A stretch of DNA of 64,000 bases from assembly GCF_012927305.1 (NCBI RefSeq), contig NZ_JABBGH010000001.1, forward strand, positions 1,550,001 to 1,614,000, given 5' to 3'. The translations under genes were made by a program, and so were the position numbers. Source of the stretch: Hymenobacter polaris (GTDB lineage: Bacteria; Bacteroidota; Bacteroidia; Cytophagales; Hymenobacteraceae). Below the pieces are notes generated by a model. That model had not been told where the DNA came from. It did no database searches and saw only the letters and a program-made list of their open reading frames with translations. How positions within the stretch are numbered: the stretch's first letter is position 1; every line of letters starts with the position of its first letter. This document shows, piece after piece, positions 8,506 through 16,595 of this stretch.

Positions 8506-10161
8506 CTAATCCACCAACACCCCAATGTAGTAGTTGAACGTGTCCACCTCCACGTTGTCGCGGGTGGCGCCGGGCAGGCCTAGGGGCTTGAAGCGCATAG
8601 TAGGCGTCACGAACTGCCACTCGCCGCCTTTTACCCGCATCCGCACGGGCACCTGGAAAGTGGGCGGCACACTGCTCACCCAGCGGCCCAGCAGCCGGTC
8701 GTCCTGCTGACGCAGCTCTAGCACGGGCAGGGCCGAGTGGCGCAGGTACTGGTCGAACAGGGGGTCTAGGGTCAGCCCCGACTCGCGGCTGAGGTAGTCG
8801 ATAACCTGCTGGCCGGTAATGGTTTGGTGGCAGAACGTCTTGTTGAGGCCGCGCAGCATGGCCCGCCATTTAGCATCGTCGTTGACGAGGGTGCGCACCA
8901 TGTTCAGCAGGTTGCTGCCCTTGTCGTACATGTCGCCCGAGCCTTCCTTGTTCACGCCGTAGGGCCCGATGATGGGGCCGTCGTTCGAGATGTTGCGGCG
9001 CTGGCCGTGCAAGTACTCCTGGCCGGCCTGCTTGCCGTACTGGCTTTCCACGAACAGCGCCTCCGAGTAAGTGGTGAAGCTCTCATGCACCCACATATCG
9101 GCGATATCCTTGCTGGTGAGGCTGTTGCCAAACCACTCGTGCCCGCTTTCGTGGATGATGATGAAGTCCCACTTGGCGCCCCAGCCGGTGCCCGAGCGGT
9201 CCTGGCCCAGGTAGCCGTTCTGGTAGTGGTTGCCGTAGGCCACGGCGCTCTGGTGCTCCATGCCCAGGTGCGGGGCATCCACCAGCTTATAGCCGTCCTT
9301 GTACCACGGGTAGGGCCCAAACCAATATTCCATGCTCTTGAGCATGGGCTTGACGTTGGCGGCGAACTGCTTTTTGGCTTTTTCCAGATTCTCGGGCAGC
9401 ACCCAGTAGTCGAGCGTCAGCGGCCCGCTCTCGCCCTGGTACACGTCGCCGAAGTGCACGTAGTCGCCCACGTTCAGGGCCACGTCGTAGTTGTTGATGG
9501 GCTCGCGCACCGCCCAGTCGTAGCGGGTGTAGCCGCCGGGCAGCTTCTTGGTGCCGCGCAGGCGGCCGTTGCTCACGTCCTTGAGCCCTAGGGGCACGGC
9601 CACGCTGATAAGCATCGAGTCCACTTCGTCGGCTTGCTGGTCTTTGTTAGGCCACCAGATGCTGGCGCCCACACCCTGGTTGGCGCTGGCCACCCAGGGC
9701 CGTCCCTTGGCATCCTGCGTAAACACGAGGCCGCCGTCCCAGGGCGCCCGCTTGGCCACCGTGGGCTGGCCGGCGTAAGTCACCGTGAACTCGTCGCGGG
9801 TGCCTTGTTTAATAGGCGCGGGAAAGGTCACGAACACGGCGTTGGCCTCGCGGGTGAAGGGTAACTCGCGGCCTTTATAGGTCACTTTCTCCACCTTCAG
9901 GTTAGCAAAAAGGTCGAACTGCAGCCGCGTGAAGTCGCGCGTGGCCGTGAAGCGGAACAGGTTGCTGCCGCTGATGGCGCGCTGGGTGACGTCGAGCTTC
10001 ACGTCGAGGTGGTAGTAGGTGATGTCGTAGCAGGTGCGCTCGGGCAGCTGGCCGCCCCGCAGCGTATCGGCGCGGGTGAAGGTGGCCTTGGGCTGCATCA
10101 GCTGGGCCGAGGCTAGCAGCGGCAAGCCCAGCAGGGGCAGCAGCAGTTTTTTCAGGTGCAT
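8506..10161 (-). CDS. Secreted M1-family zinc metallopeptidase
   Basis: A 551-residue exported aminopeptidase-like enzyme. A signal peptide (KLLLPLLGLPLLASAQ) is followed by the M1 N-terminal beta domain (CYDITYYHLDVKLDV, typical start of M1 folds). The substrate-binding loop reads GMEHQSAVAYG in place of GAMEN, and the zinc site is HESGHEWFGN with the third ligand Glu in WVHESFTTYSE 18 residues on. It lacks the long C-terminal ERAP-like domain, as in the shorter bacterial members. Expected to trim peptides in the periplasm or outside. A TACTTTTG box at 10231-10224 gives a leader of about 60 nt. A cytoplasmic M17 peptidase is divergently transcribed beside it. Confidence 0.92.
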   Translation of the reverse strand: MHLKKLLLPLLGLPLLASAQLMQPKATFTRADTLRGGQLPERTCYDITYYHLDVKLDVTQRAISGSNLFRFTATRDFTRLQFDLFANLKVEKVTYKGRELPFTREANAVFVTFPAPIKQGTRDEFTVTYAGQPTVAKRAPWDGGLVFTQDAKGRPWVASANQGVGASIWWPNKDQQADEVDSMLISVAVPLGLKDVSNGRLRGTKKLPGGYTRYDWAVREPINNYDVALNVGDYVHFGDVYQGESGPLTLDYWVLPENLEKAKKQFAANVKPMLKSMEYWFGPYPWYKDGYKLVDAPHLGMEHQSAVAYGNHYQNGYLGQDRSGTGWGAKWDFIIIHESGHEWFGNSLTSKDIADMWVHESFTTYSEALFVESQYGKQAGQEYLHGQRRNISNDGPIIGPYGVNKEGSGDMYDKGSNLLNMVRTLVNDDAKWRAMLRGLNKTFCHQTITGQQVIDYLSRESGLTLDPLFDQYLRHSALPVLELRQQDDRLLGRWVSSVPPTFQVPVRMRVKGGEWQFVTPTMRFKPLGLPGATRDNVEVDTFNYYIGVLVD

Positions 10162-10214
10162 AGCGAAGAAAGAAGCGGCCCAGGGGCCCTAGGGGCGGCC
10201 AGCCCGGCTGGCCC

Positions 10215-10231
10215 TACCTTCGCCAAAAGTA
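10215..10231. promoter_or_regulatory. Overlapping divergent -7 boxes between the two peptidase genes
   Basis: Minus strand TACTTTTG (10231-10224) matches the consensus exactly and serves the M1 peptidase. On the plus strand TACCTTCG (10215-10222), one mismatch, faces pepA. They are 1 nt apart, so RNA polymerase binding at one should exclude the other. The plus-strand assignment is the weaker one. Confidence 0.5.
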
Positions 10232-10260
10232 AGCGGCAGTAGCGTGTCGGTATCTAATAA

Positions 10261-10290
10261 GAACGTCATGCTTATCTGGCGTCCGCGCAG
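10261..10290. repeat. Fragment of a family A element
   Basis: GAACGTCATGCTTATCTGGC followed by GTCCGCGCAG equals the outer part of the left arm seen at 8357. No right arm follows, so this is a half-element left by decay or deletion, 38 nt before the pepA start. Confidence 0.7.
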
Positions 10291-10328
10291 CCCATTGATA
10301 GCCAACAACCAGCAACTATAAACACCTT

Positions 10329-11786
10329 ATGTCCCTCACGCTCTCCCGCGCCACCGCCGTACCGGCTCACAGCACCCAGGTATTCGTCCTGCCCCTAGGG
10401 ACCACTACCCTACCCGAAGCCGCCGCCACCGACCTGCCCGCCGAGGCTCGCGCCTACGTCGAAAAAGCGTTGGCCGACAAGCAAGCCTTCGTGGCTCTCA
10501 ACCACTTCTCGCACCAGCACTACTTCGTGGTACTCGAAGAAAAGCGCACGCCCGAGCTACAGCTAGAGGCCCTGCGCAAAGCCGGCCACCAGCTGCACGC
10601 CGCCCTCAAAAAGGAGAAAACTGAGGCCGTGTACCTGCAAAACTTGAGCGAGCTGCCTGAGGCGGCGCTCATTCTGGCTGAGGGCCTGTTTTTGTCGGCC
10701 TACGAGTTCGAAGGCTACAAGACCGACGAGAAATCGCGCACGCCCGCCGCGCTCACCACCATTGCCCTGGTAGGCGAGGCCGCCAGCGAAACCCAAGTAA
10801 CTGAGCTGCAGCACCTGCTGGAGGGCGTGGCCCTGGCCCGTGACCTGGTGAACATGCCCGTCAACAAGCTGAACGCCCAGCAGCTGGCCGACCGCCTGGC
10901 CGAGGCCGGCGACCAGGCCGGCTACCAGACCGAAATCCTGGACCTAGCCCACATCGAGAGCCTGCGCATGGGTGGCCTGCTGGCCGTGAACCTGGGCTCG
11001 CCCGAGCCGCCTACCTTCAGTATCCTGGAGTGGAAGCCCGCAGGCGCGGTGAACCCGCAGCCCTACGTGCTGGTGGGCAAGGGCGTGGTGTACGACACGG
11101 GCGGCCTCAGCTTGAAGCCCACGCCGGGCAGCATGGACATGATGAAGTGCGACATGGCTGGCGGCGCGGCCGTGGGCGGCGTGCTCTACGCCCTGGCCAA
11201 AAACAACGTGCCGCTGCACGTGGTGGGCCTAGTGCCGGCCACCGACAACCGCCCCGGCGGCCTGGCCTACACGCCCGGCGACGTCATCACGATGTTCACG
11301 GGCCTGACCGTAGAAGTCAAAAACACCGACGCCGAGGGCCGCTTGCTGCTGGCCGATGCCCTAGGCTTCGCCAAGAAGTACGAGCCAGCGCTGGTGATTG
11401 ACCTGGCCACCCTCACCGGGGCCGCCGTGCGGGCCGTGGGCACCGAGGCCGCCGCCGTCATGGGCACCGCCGCCCCCGATACCACCGCCCAGTTGCTGGC
11501 CGCCGCCCACCGCGTGCACGAGCGCCTGGTAGAGTTTCCGCTCTGGGACGACTACGGCGACCACATGAAGTCCGACATTGCTGACCTCTCGAACCTGGGC
11601 AAGGCCGAGGCGGGCCACATCTCGGCCGCCAAGTTTCTAGAGCGCTTCATCGAGGGCACGCCCTGGCTGCACCTCGACATCGCCGGCCCCGCCTACCTCA
11701 CCGCCCCCGACAGCTACCGCGGCAAGGGCGGCACCGGCATGGGCGTGCGCCTGCTGTACGAGTTTCTGAAACGGCAGGTAGCCTAG
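10329..11786 (+). CDS. pepA: Leucyl aminopeptidase, M17 family
   Basis: A 485-residue cytoplasmic metallo-aminopeptidase that removes N-terminal residues during peptide turnover. The C-terminal catalytic half has VGKGVVYDTGGLSLKPT with the metal-binding Lys and Asp, then MDMMKCDMAGGAAV (second catalytic region), and NTDAEGRLLLADAL, the M17 signature with metal-binding Asp and Glu and the catalytic Arg. The N-terminal domain is divergent, as is usual in the family. Two zinc or manganese ions are expected. The start ATG at 10329 fits the family. It is followed by a palindromic family A element that may terminate transcription. Confidence 0.95.
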   Translation: MSLTLSRATAVPAHSTQVFVLPLGTTTLPEAAATDLPAEARAYVEKALADKQAFVALNHFSHQHYFVVLEEKRTPELQLEALRKAGHQLHAALKKEKTEAVYLQNLSELPEAALILAEGLFLSAYEFEGYKTDEKSRTPAALTTIALVGEAASETQVTELQHLLEGVALARDLVNMPVNKLNAQQLADRLAEAGDQAGYQTEILDLAHIESLRMGGLLAVNLGSPEPPTFSILEWKPAGAVNPQPYVLVGKGVVYDTGGLSLKPTPGSMDMMKCDMAGGAAVGGVLYALAKNNVPLHVVGLVPATDNRPGGLAYTPGDVITMFTGLTVEVKNTDAEGRLLLADALGFAKKYEPALVIDLATLTGAAVRAVGTEAAAVMGTAAPDTTAQLLAAAHRVHERLVEFPLWDDYGDHMKSDIADLSNLGKAEAGHISAAKFLERFIEGTPWLHLDIAGPAYLTAPDSYRGKGGTGMGVRLLYEFLKRQVA

Positions 11787-11804
11787 GGCAAGGCCTTGTT
11801 CTGT

Positions 11805-11921
11805 AAAAGGCGGTCATGCTGAGCGCAGCCGAAGCATCTCTACCGCGTAAGTAATCCTAACGTCTGGAGTTAGTTACGCGGTAGAGAGGCTTCGGCTACG
11901 CTCAGCATGACCGCCTTTTTT
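11805..11921. repeat. MITE-like palindromic element, family A
   Basis: Left arm AAAAGGCGGTCATGCTGAGC, GCAGCCGAAGCATCTCTACC, GCGTAA; right arm TTACGCGGTAGAGAGGC, TTCGGCTACGCTCAGCATGA and CCGCCTTTTTT. The arms pair almost throughout, with a T-run at the plus-strand end. It lies downstream of pepA and upstream of the monooxygenase and could terminate pepA. Confidence 0.88.
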
Positions 11922-11950
11922 GTTGTTCCAGAAGACATCTCATTTCCTCT

Positions 11951-13099
11951 ATGGCTTCTTTTCTTGTCATCGGCGCCGGCATTGGGGGCTTGGCCACGGC
12001 GCACGCGCTGCTGGGTCTGGGCCACGCGGTGCGGGTGTACGAGGCCGCCACTGAGCTGCGCGAGATTGGCGCGGGCGTGGTGCTGGGAGCCAATGCCATG
12101 CGGGCGCTGGCGGCCCTAGGGCTACACGACGCCGTGCAACCCACCGGCGCGGTGCTCACCAGCGTGCGCCTGTTCAGCGAGCGCGGGCGGGTGCTCAACC
12201 AGGCCGATACCCGTGCCTTTACTGAGCGCCTGGGCTACGACAATCTGGCCGTGCACCGCGCCGACTTGCAGCGGGCGCTGCTACAGGCGCTGCCGCCCGG
12301 CACCGTGCACCTGGGGCACCGCCTAGCCCACTTCCAGCAGACCAGCACCCAGGTAACCGCCCACTTCGAAAACGGCGCGCACGCCACCGCCGACGCTCTT
12401 ATCGCGGCCGATGGCATCCGCTCGCCGGTGCGGCGGCAGCTGCTGCCGGCCAGCCAGCCGCGCTACGCCGGCTACACCTGCTGGCGGGCCGTGGTCGATG
12501 CCAGCACCCTCGGGCTGCCCGCCGATGGCACGTCCGAAACCTGGGGCCGCGCCGGCCGCTTCGGGCTGGTACCAGTGGCGCAAGGGCAGCTCTACTGGTT
12601 TGCCTGCATCAATAGCCCTAAGGCCAATAATCCGGTGTATAAAGCCTACACGGTGGCCGATTTGCGGCGGCACTTCGCCAGCTTCCACGCGCCCATTCCG
12701 GCGGTGCTGGCCCTCACCCGCGAGGCCGATTTGCTGTGGGGCGACATCCTCGACCTGGCCCCGCTGCGCCGCTTCGACTACGGCCGGGTGCTGCTGCTAG
12801 GCGACGCCGCCCACGCCACCACCCCCAACCTGGGCCAGGGCGCCGGCATGGCTGTGGAAGACGCCTACGTGCTGCAACGCTGCCTGGCAGCAAGCGGCCC
12901 TAACCTGCCGGCCGCCTTCGCCGTCTTCGACCAGCAGCGCCGGCCCCGCACCCGGCGCATCATCCAGCAGTCGCGCTTACTGGGGGCGGTGGCGCAATTC
13001 ACGCCGCCCTGGCTGGTGCCCCTGCGCGATGCCACCATGGCCACCGTGCCCGACTGGATAACCCGTCAGCAAATTGCCTGGCTGTACCAGGAGTTATAG
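11951..13099 (+). CDS. FAD-dependent aromatic-type monooxygenase
   Basis: A 382-residue single-component flavoprotein hydroxylase of the PHBH class. Visible are the FAD dinucleotide motif VIGAGIGGLATAHAL, the DG motif AADGIRSPVRRQ and the GD motif LLLGDAAHATTPNLGQGAG that binds the flavin ribityl chain. The pattern around these motifs is like salicylate or 3-hydroxybenzoate hydroxylases and the TetX/urate-oxidase HpxO relatives. It would use NAD(P)H and oxygen. The substrate cannot be told. It converges with a gamma-resorcylate-decarboxylase-like amidohydrolase, which hints at an aromatic acid route, but the two genes are on opposite strands. Confidence 0.85.
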   Translation: MASFLVIGAGIGGLATAHALLGLGHAVRVYEAATELREIGAGVVLGANAMRALAALGLHDAVQPTGAVLTSVRLFSERGRVLNQADTRAFTERLGYDNLAVHRADLQRALLQALPPGTVHLGHRLAHFQQTSTQVTAHFENGAHATADALIAADGIRSPVRRQLLPASQPRYAGYTCWRAVVDASTLGLPADGTSETWGRAGRFGLVPVAQGQLYWFACINSPKANNPVYKAYTVADLRRHFASFHAPIPAVLALTREADLLWGDILDLAPLRRFDYGRVLLLGDAAHATTPNLGQGAGMAVEDAYVLQRCLAASGPNLPAAFAVFDQQRRPRTRRIIQQSRLLGAVAQFTPPWLVPLRDATMATVPDWITRQQIAWLYQEL

Positions 13100-13120
13100 T
13101 GGCAGTAGCGTTCAAAGCTA

Positions 13121-13220
13121 AAAAAGAACGTCATGCTGAGCGCAGTCGAAGCATCTCTACCACGCCGCCTAGGGGGTCGTTCGGGAGAGATGCTTCGGCT
13201 GCGCTCAGCATGACGTTCCT
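13121..13220. repeat. MITE-like palindromic element, family A, between convergent genes
   Basis: Left arm AAGAACGTCATGCTGAGC, GCAGTCGAAGCATCTCTACC; right arm GAGAGATGCTTCGGCTGC, GCTCAGCATGACGTTC. CCTAGG lies in the spacer. It sits exactly between the convergent monooxygenase and amidohydrolase genes, where a bidirectional terminator would be expected. Confidence 0.87.
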
Positions 13221-13233
13221 ACTTATTGCTATC

Positions 13234-14208
13234 TCACCGCTGCGTCAGCCGCTCCCAGTTGCCATGGGCGAACAGCTCCTTCTGCTCGGCCGGCAGGGGC
13301 GCTTCGTCCAGGAAGCGGCGGGCTTGGTGGCCGGGCCGGTACTGGTAAGGGTAGTCGGTGGAGAACAGCAAGCGCTCGGGGCCCACAATATCTAGGGCGC
13401 GCTGCAGGTAGGTCGGGCTCCACATGCCGCTGGCTGTCACGTACAGGTTGCGTTGGAAATATTCGGTAATGGGTCGCTGCAGCGTGGCCACCCGCCCTAG
13501 GTTCTGTAGTCGCTCCAAATAAAACAGCACCACCTCGCCCCAGTGGCCCAGGATGATTTGCAGCTCCGGGTGCTCATCAAACACACCAGCCAGCACCAGG
13601 CGCACGAACTGGATGCCTGCCTCGTAGTGCCAGCCCAGCCCAAACGCGGAGAACGCGGCATCGACCGTCTCGCTAAACCCGCTGTACAGCGCCTCGCGCA
13701 CGGCCTGCTGCGGCACCTGCGGGTGAATGAACACCGGCACCCCTAGGGCCGCCGCCTGCGCGAACAGGGGCCGGTAGTCGGGGTGGTCCAGGTTTTTGTC
13801 GCGGGTACGGCCGCACACCATCGCCCCCTTGAAGCCCAGCTCCGTGACGCAGCGCGCCAGCTCGGGCGCCACCTCGGCGGGCGCCGGCATGGGCAGCGTA
13901 GCAAAGCCTTGGAAGCGAGCGGGGTACTGGGCCACGGTGGCGGTCAGCAGGTCGTTGGTTTGGCGGGCCAGGGCCACGCTCTCGGCCGGCTCCAGGTTGT
14001 GCAGCGCGGGGGTCGTCACGGACAGCACCTGCACGTCCACGCCGGCCTCGTCCATCAGGGCCAGGCGCTGCGGGCCCAGCTCGTCGAGGCGGGCTTCTAT
14101 CTCGCCCCGGTCGAAGCTGGCGGTGCCTTCCTGGCCAATGGCCGACGCCGCCCAGGCGGCCCGGATGGCCGGGGTCAGAAAATGTTCTTCGATGGCGATG
14201 AGTTTCAT
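13234..14208 (-). CDS. Amidohydrolase-2 family protein (ACMSD / gamma-resorcylate decarboxylase-like)
   Basis: A 324-residue TIM-barrel metal enzyme. The N-terminus MKLIAIEEHFLTP matches the EEHF metal-binding start of gamma-resorcylate and related non-oxidative decarboxylases, where Glu and His replace the HxH of classic amidohydrolases. Further metal or active-site positions are VFIHPQVP (His), ILGHWGE (His/Glu) and FSTDYPY (Asp). Such enzymes decarboxylate or hydrolyse aromatic and related acids. The frame stays open to 14328, but the ATG at 14208 starts exactly at the conserved N-terminus and is preferred. The 247-nt gap up to pdxA holds a TACTTTTG box for pdxA and no gene. Confidence 0.87.
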   Translation of the reverse strand: MKLIAIEEHFLTPAIRAAWAASAIGQEGTASFDRGEIEARLDELGPQRLALMDEAGVDVQVLSVTTPALHNLEPAESVALARQTNDLLTATVAQYPARFQGFATLPMPAPAEVAPELARCVTELGFKGAMVCGRTRDKNLDHPDYRPLFAQAAALGVPVFIHPQVPQQAVREALYSGFSETVDAAFSAFGLGWHYEAGIQFVRLVLAGVFDEHPELQIILGHWGEVVLFYLERLQNLGRVATLQRPITEYFQRNLYVTASGMWSPTYLQRALDIVGPERLLFSTDYPYQYRPGHQARRFLDEAPLPAEQKELFAHGNWERLTQR

Positions 14209-14383
14209 ACTGGCAGGTAATACGTGCGGATGCGTTACGGGTCGGGGCTGGCCCGTAATTGCACTAACGTTTACCGGGAGCAGATACTTTACGCCGCGCT
14301 TCGGCACCCTTCGCCAGGCCTGCGGCACAAGGCGCCAGCTGGCCCGGGGCCGCCACCCACGCGGGGCCGGCCCCAGCAGCTAG

Positions 14384-14391
14384 TACTTTTG
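14384..14391 (+). promoter_or_regulatory. -7 box for pdxA
   Basis: TACTTTTG, exact consensus, 64 nt before the pdxA ATG. A TTG at a suitable -33 distance is not clear. The rest of the 14209-14455 intergenic region shows GC-rich sequence without an open frame or known motif. Confidence 0.55.
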
Positions 14392-14455
14392 AGCTTGCTA
14401 CACCGCCCGGCCGCGCCCTAGCCTCTGCGCGCGGCCCTAGGCCCCTCCCCCATCC

Positions 14456-15508
14456 ATGAGCCACCCAAGCCCCAAGCCCCACCTGCCCCGCCTCGGCTTT
14501 TCGGTGGGCGACCTCGCCGGTATTGGCCCCGAGATTATCTACAAAACCCTGCGCGACGAGCGCCTGCTCGGCCAGTGCACGCCCGTAGTGTATGGCGATG
14601 CCACCACGCTCTTCGCCGACTTTCCGGTGGAGAAAAACGCCGAGCCGCTCACCTTCCGGCAGCTGCGCGACGCGGCCGACATCGCCCCCGGCCGCCTCAA
14701 CGCCGTCACGTGCTGGGACGAGGACTTCCACCTCACGCCCGGTCAGCCTTCGGCCGCCAGCGGCCAGGCCGCCCGCGAAAGCCTGCTGGCCGCCGCCCGC
14801 GACCTCAAGGCTGGCCTGCTCGACGCCATCGTGACGGCGCCCATCAGCAAGGAAAACACGCAGAGCGACGACTTCCGCTTCCCCGGCCACACTGAGTTTT
14901 TGGCCAGCTACTTTGGGGCGGCCGACAACCTCATGTTTTTAGTGGATGAGGGCCTGCCGCTGCGCGTGGCCACCGCCACCGGCCACCTGGCCCTGAAGGA
15001 CGTGCCCACCAAGCTCACGGCCGACCTACTGCGCACCAAAATCCGCTTGCTGCTCAAGTCCTTGCAGCAAGATTTTAACATCCTCAAGCCCAAGGTGGCC
15101 GTGCTGGGCCTCAACCCCCACGCCGGCGAGGGCGGGCTACTAGGCCGCGAGGAAGGCGACGTAGTAACACCCGTCATCCGGCAGTTCGAGCACGACGGGC
15201 ACCTCGTGTTCGGCCCTTACCCGGCCGATGGCTACTTCGGCACCGGCCAGTTCCGGCAGTTCGACGCCACCCTCTCGCTCTACCACGACCAGGGCCTGAT
15301 TCCGTTCAAGCTCATGGCCTTCGAGCAGGGCGTCAACTTCACGGCCGGCCTCTCGGTAGTGCGCACCTCGCCCGACCACGGCACGGCCTACGGCATTGCC
15401 GGCAAATTCGTGGCCGACCCCTCCTCGTTCCGCGCCGCCGTGTACTTGGCCTGCGACGTGGTGCGCGCCCGCCGCCTGGGCATGGCCGACCCGCGCTCGA
15501 CGCGCTAG
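14456..15508 (+). CDS. pdxA: 4-hydroxythreonine-4-phosphate dehydrogenase
   Basis: A 350-residue NAD-dependent metal enzyme of pyridoxal 5'-phosphate synthesis by the DXP-dependent route. It oxidises 4-phosphohydroxy-L-threonine; the product decarboxylates and is used by PdxJ. Motifs seen: FSVGDLAGIGPEI (family GDPAGIGPE, here with Leu), VTAPISKENTQ, FPGHTEFLA, LNPHAGEGGLLG with metal His, and YHDQGLIPFK with metal His and Asp, then RTSPDHGTAYGIAGK. Length is slightly above the usual 330. It stands alone; the next gene starts 134 nt later under its own promoter. Confidence 0.95.
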   Translation: MSHPSPKPHLPRLGFSVGDLAGIGPEIIYKTLRDERLLGQCTPVVYGDATTLFADFPVEKNAEPLTFRQLRDAADIAPGRLNAVTCWDEDFHLTPGQPSAASGQAARESLLAAARDLKAGLLDAIVTAPISKENTQSDDFRFPGHTEFLASYFGAADNLMFLVDEGLPLRVATATGHLALKDVPTKLTADLLRTKIRLLLKSLQQDFNILKPKVAVLGLNPHAGEGGLLGREEGDVVTPVIRQFEHDGHLVFGPYPADGYFGTGQFRQFDATLSLYHDQGLIPFKLMAFEQGVNFTAGLSVVRTSPDHGTAYGIAGKFVADPSSFRAAVYLACDVVRARRLGMADPRSTR

Positions 15509-15589
15509 CCCTAGGGCTACCAGGGGCGAGGCGAGCAACACGCACTTTTTAAAAACTAGCTGGCCCTGAACTGTTAACCGCCTGCTGGC

Positions 15590-15620
15590 TTGATAAAGCC
15601 GCGAAAAACCCTTACCTTTG
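15590..15620 (+). promoter_or_regulatory. Complete Bacteroidota promoter upstream of yceD-rpmF
   Basis: TTG at 15590-15592, a 20-nt spacer and TACCTTTG at 15613-15620: both parts of the Bacteroidota housekeeping promoter (TTTG/TTG -33 and TAnnTTTG -7) with correct spacing. It gives a leader of about 17 nt to the GTG start at 15643. Confidence 0.8.
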
Positions 15621-15642
15621 CCCCCCGTTTACTTGGCTAACT

Positions 15643-16182
15643 GTGAAGAAGGACCCGCAATTTGATTTGCCGATTGCCCGGCTATCGCTTAAAACGCACC
15701 ACTTTGCGTTTGAGCTCGGCCGTGCTTTCTTCGAGCAGTTCGACCCCAAGGGCGAATTTATCGCCGACGGCAACCTGCACGCCGACGTAACGCTGGAGAA
15801 AACGGAGCGCCTGATTACCCTTGACTTTCACATCGTGGGCACCGTGCGCCTCACCTGCGACCGCAGCCTCGACGAGTACGACCAGCCCCTGGATATCACG
15901 CACCAGCTGCTGGTGCGCTACGGCGACGAGCCCAAGGAGCTGGATGACGACGTGCTGCAAGTAACCCCCGAAACGCTGACGCTCGATGTGGCCCAGCACC
16001 TGTACGACTACATTGGCCTGGCCCTGCCCATGAAGCGCCTGCATCCGCGCTTTCAGCACGAGGCCGATGAAGACCCCGAGGCCGAAACCAAGCTTATCTT
16101 CTCGACCCGGCCCAAGGGCGAAAGCCCCGATGATGACGAGCCGGCCGACCCTAGGTGGGCCGCCCTTAAAAACTTGAATTAG
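15643..16182 (+). CDS. YceD/DUF177 family protein
   Basis: A 179-residue cytoplasmic protein of the YceD family, which lies upstream of rpmF in most bacteria and is linked to large-subunit/23S rRNA processing. Seen here: ARLSLKTHHFAFELG at the start, TVRLTCDRSLDEYDQPL (the family 'C.R.L..' region, with a single Cys rather than a Cys pair), DVAQHLYDYIGLALPMKRLHP and the acidic C-terminal segment ending in WAALKNLN. The start is GTG at 15643, chosen by the promoter just upstream and by the fit of the N-terminus. It is followed by rpmF after 57 nt, as expected for the conserved yceD-rpmF-plsX-fabH order. Confidence 0.88.
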   Translation: MKKDPQFDLPIARLSLKTHHFAFELGRAFFEQFDPKGEFIADGNLHADVTLEKTERLITLDFHIVGTVRLTCDRSLDEYDQPLDITHQLLVRYGDEPKELDDDVLQVTPETLTLDVAQHLYDYIGLALPMKRLHPRFQHEADEDPEAETKLIFSTRPKGESPDDDEPADPRWAALKNLN

Positions 16183-16196
16183 TGCCTCGCCTGCGC

Positions 16197-16231
16197 TAAT
16201 TCATCATTCATAACTTATAACTCATAATTCC
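16197..16231 (+). repeat. Degenerate heptamer array before rpmF
   Basis: Five consecutive 7-mers of the TAATTCA/TAACTTA/TAACTCA type ending 8 nt before the rpmF ATG. The AT-rich array stands out from the GC-rich surroundings and is shared in type with efp (18650-18690) and the flippase (42120-42153). Confidence 0.75.
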
Positions 16232-16239
16232 TCCAGACC

Positions 16240-16473
16240 ATGGCTCATCCTAAGCGCCGGACCTCCACCGCCACCCGCGACAAGCGTCGCAGCCACCACA
16301 AGCTCACCCCTAAAGCCGTGACTATTTGCCCCAACACGGGCGAGCTGCACCTGCGCCACAAGGCCTACGTAGTGGATGGTGACCTGTACCATAATGGCCA
16401 GCTAGCCATCAAAAACTACGCCTCGGTAGCGGCCCCCGCCACTGCGGGCGACGCGGACTCGGACGAAGAATAG
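16240..16473 (+). CDS. rpmF: Large ribosomal subunit protein bL32
   Basis: A 77-residue ribosomal protein. The N-terminus AHPKRRTSTATRDKRRSHH is the conserved bL32 start. The central part TICPNTGELHLRHKAY keeps the beta-ribbon outline but has only one Cys, so it lacks the four-Cys zinc site; zinc-free bL32 variants are known and are usual in Bacteroidota. The acidic tail TAGDADSDEE is longer than typical. Co-transcribed with yceD upstream. Confidence 0.95.
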   Translation: MAHPKRRTSTATRDKRRSHHKLTPKAVTICPNTGELHLRHKAYVVDGDLYHNGQLAIKNYASVAAPATAGDADSDEE

Positions 16474-16502
16474 TCAAAAGCGTTGTTATTTCGCGGTGCC
16501 AT

Positions 16503-16541
16503 CGGGCCGGGCTACTCCCCTCGCATGAGTAGTCCGGCCCG
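16503..16541 (+). terminator. Strong hairpin between rpmF and plsX
   Basis: A 15-bp stem with one G-U pair: CGGGCCGGGCTACTC (16503-16517) with GAGTAGTCCGGCCCG (16527-16541) and a 9-nt loop, followed by GTTTGGTTT. The U-tract is weak, so it may act as a partial terminator or as an RNA-processing or stabilising structure that separates rpmF from plsX expression. Confidence 0.6.
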
Positions 16542-16595
16542 GTTTGGTTTCGCGCCCGGCGCTAATTTGGCTGTTTCTCTACTATTCCCGCGTTC

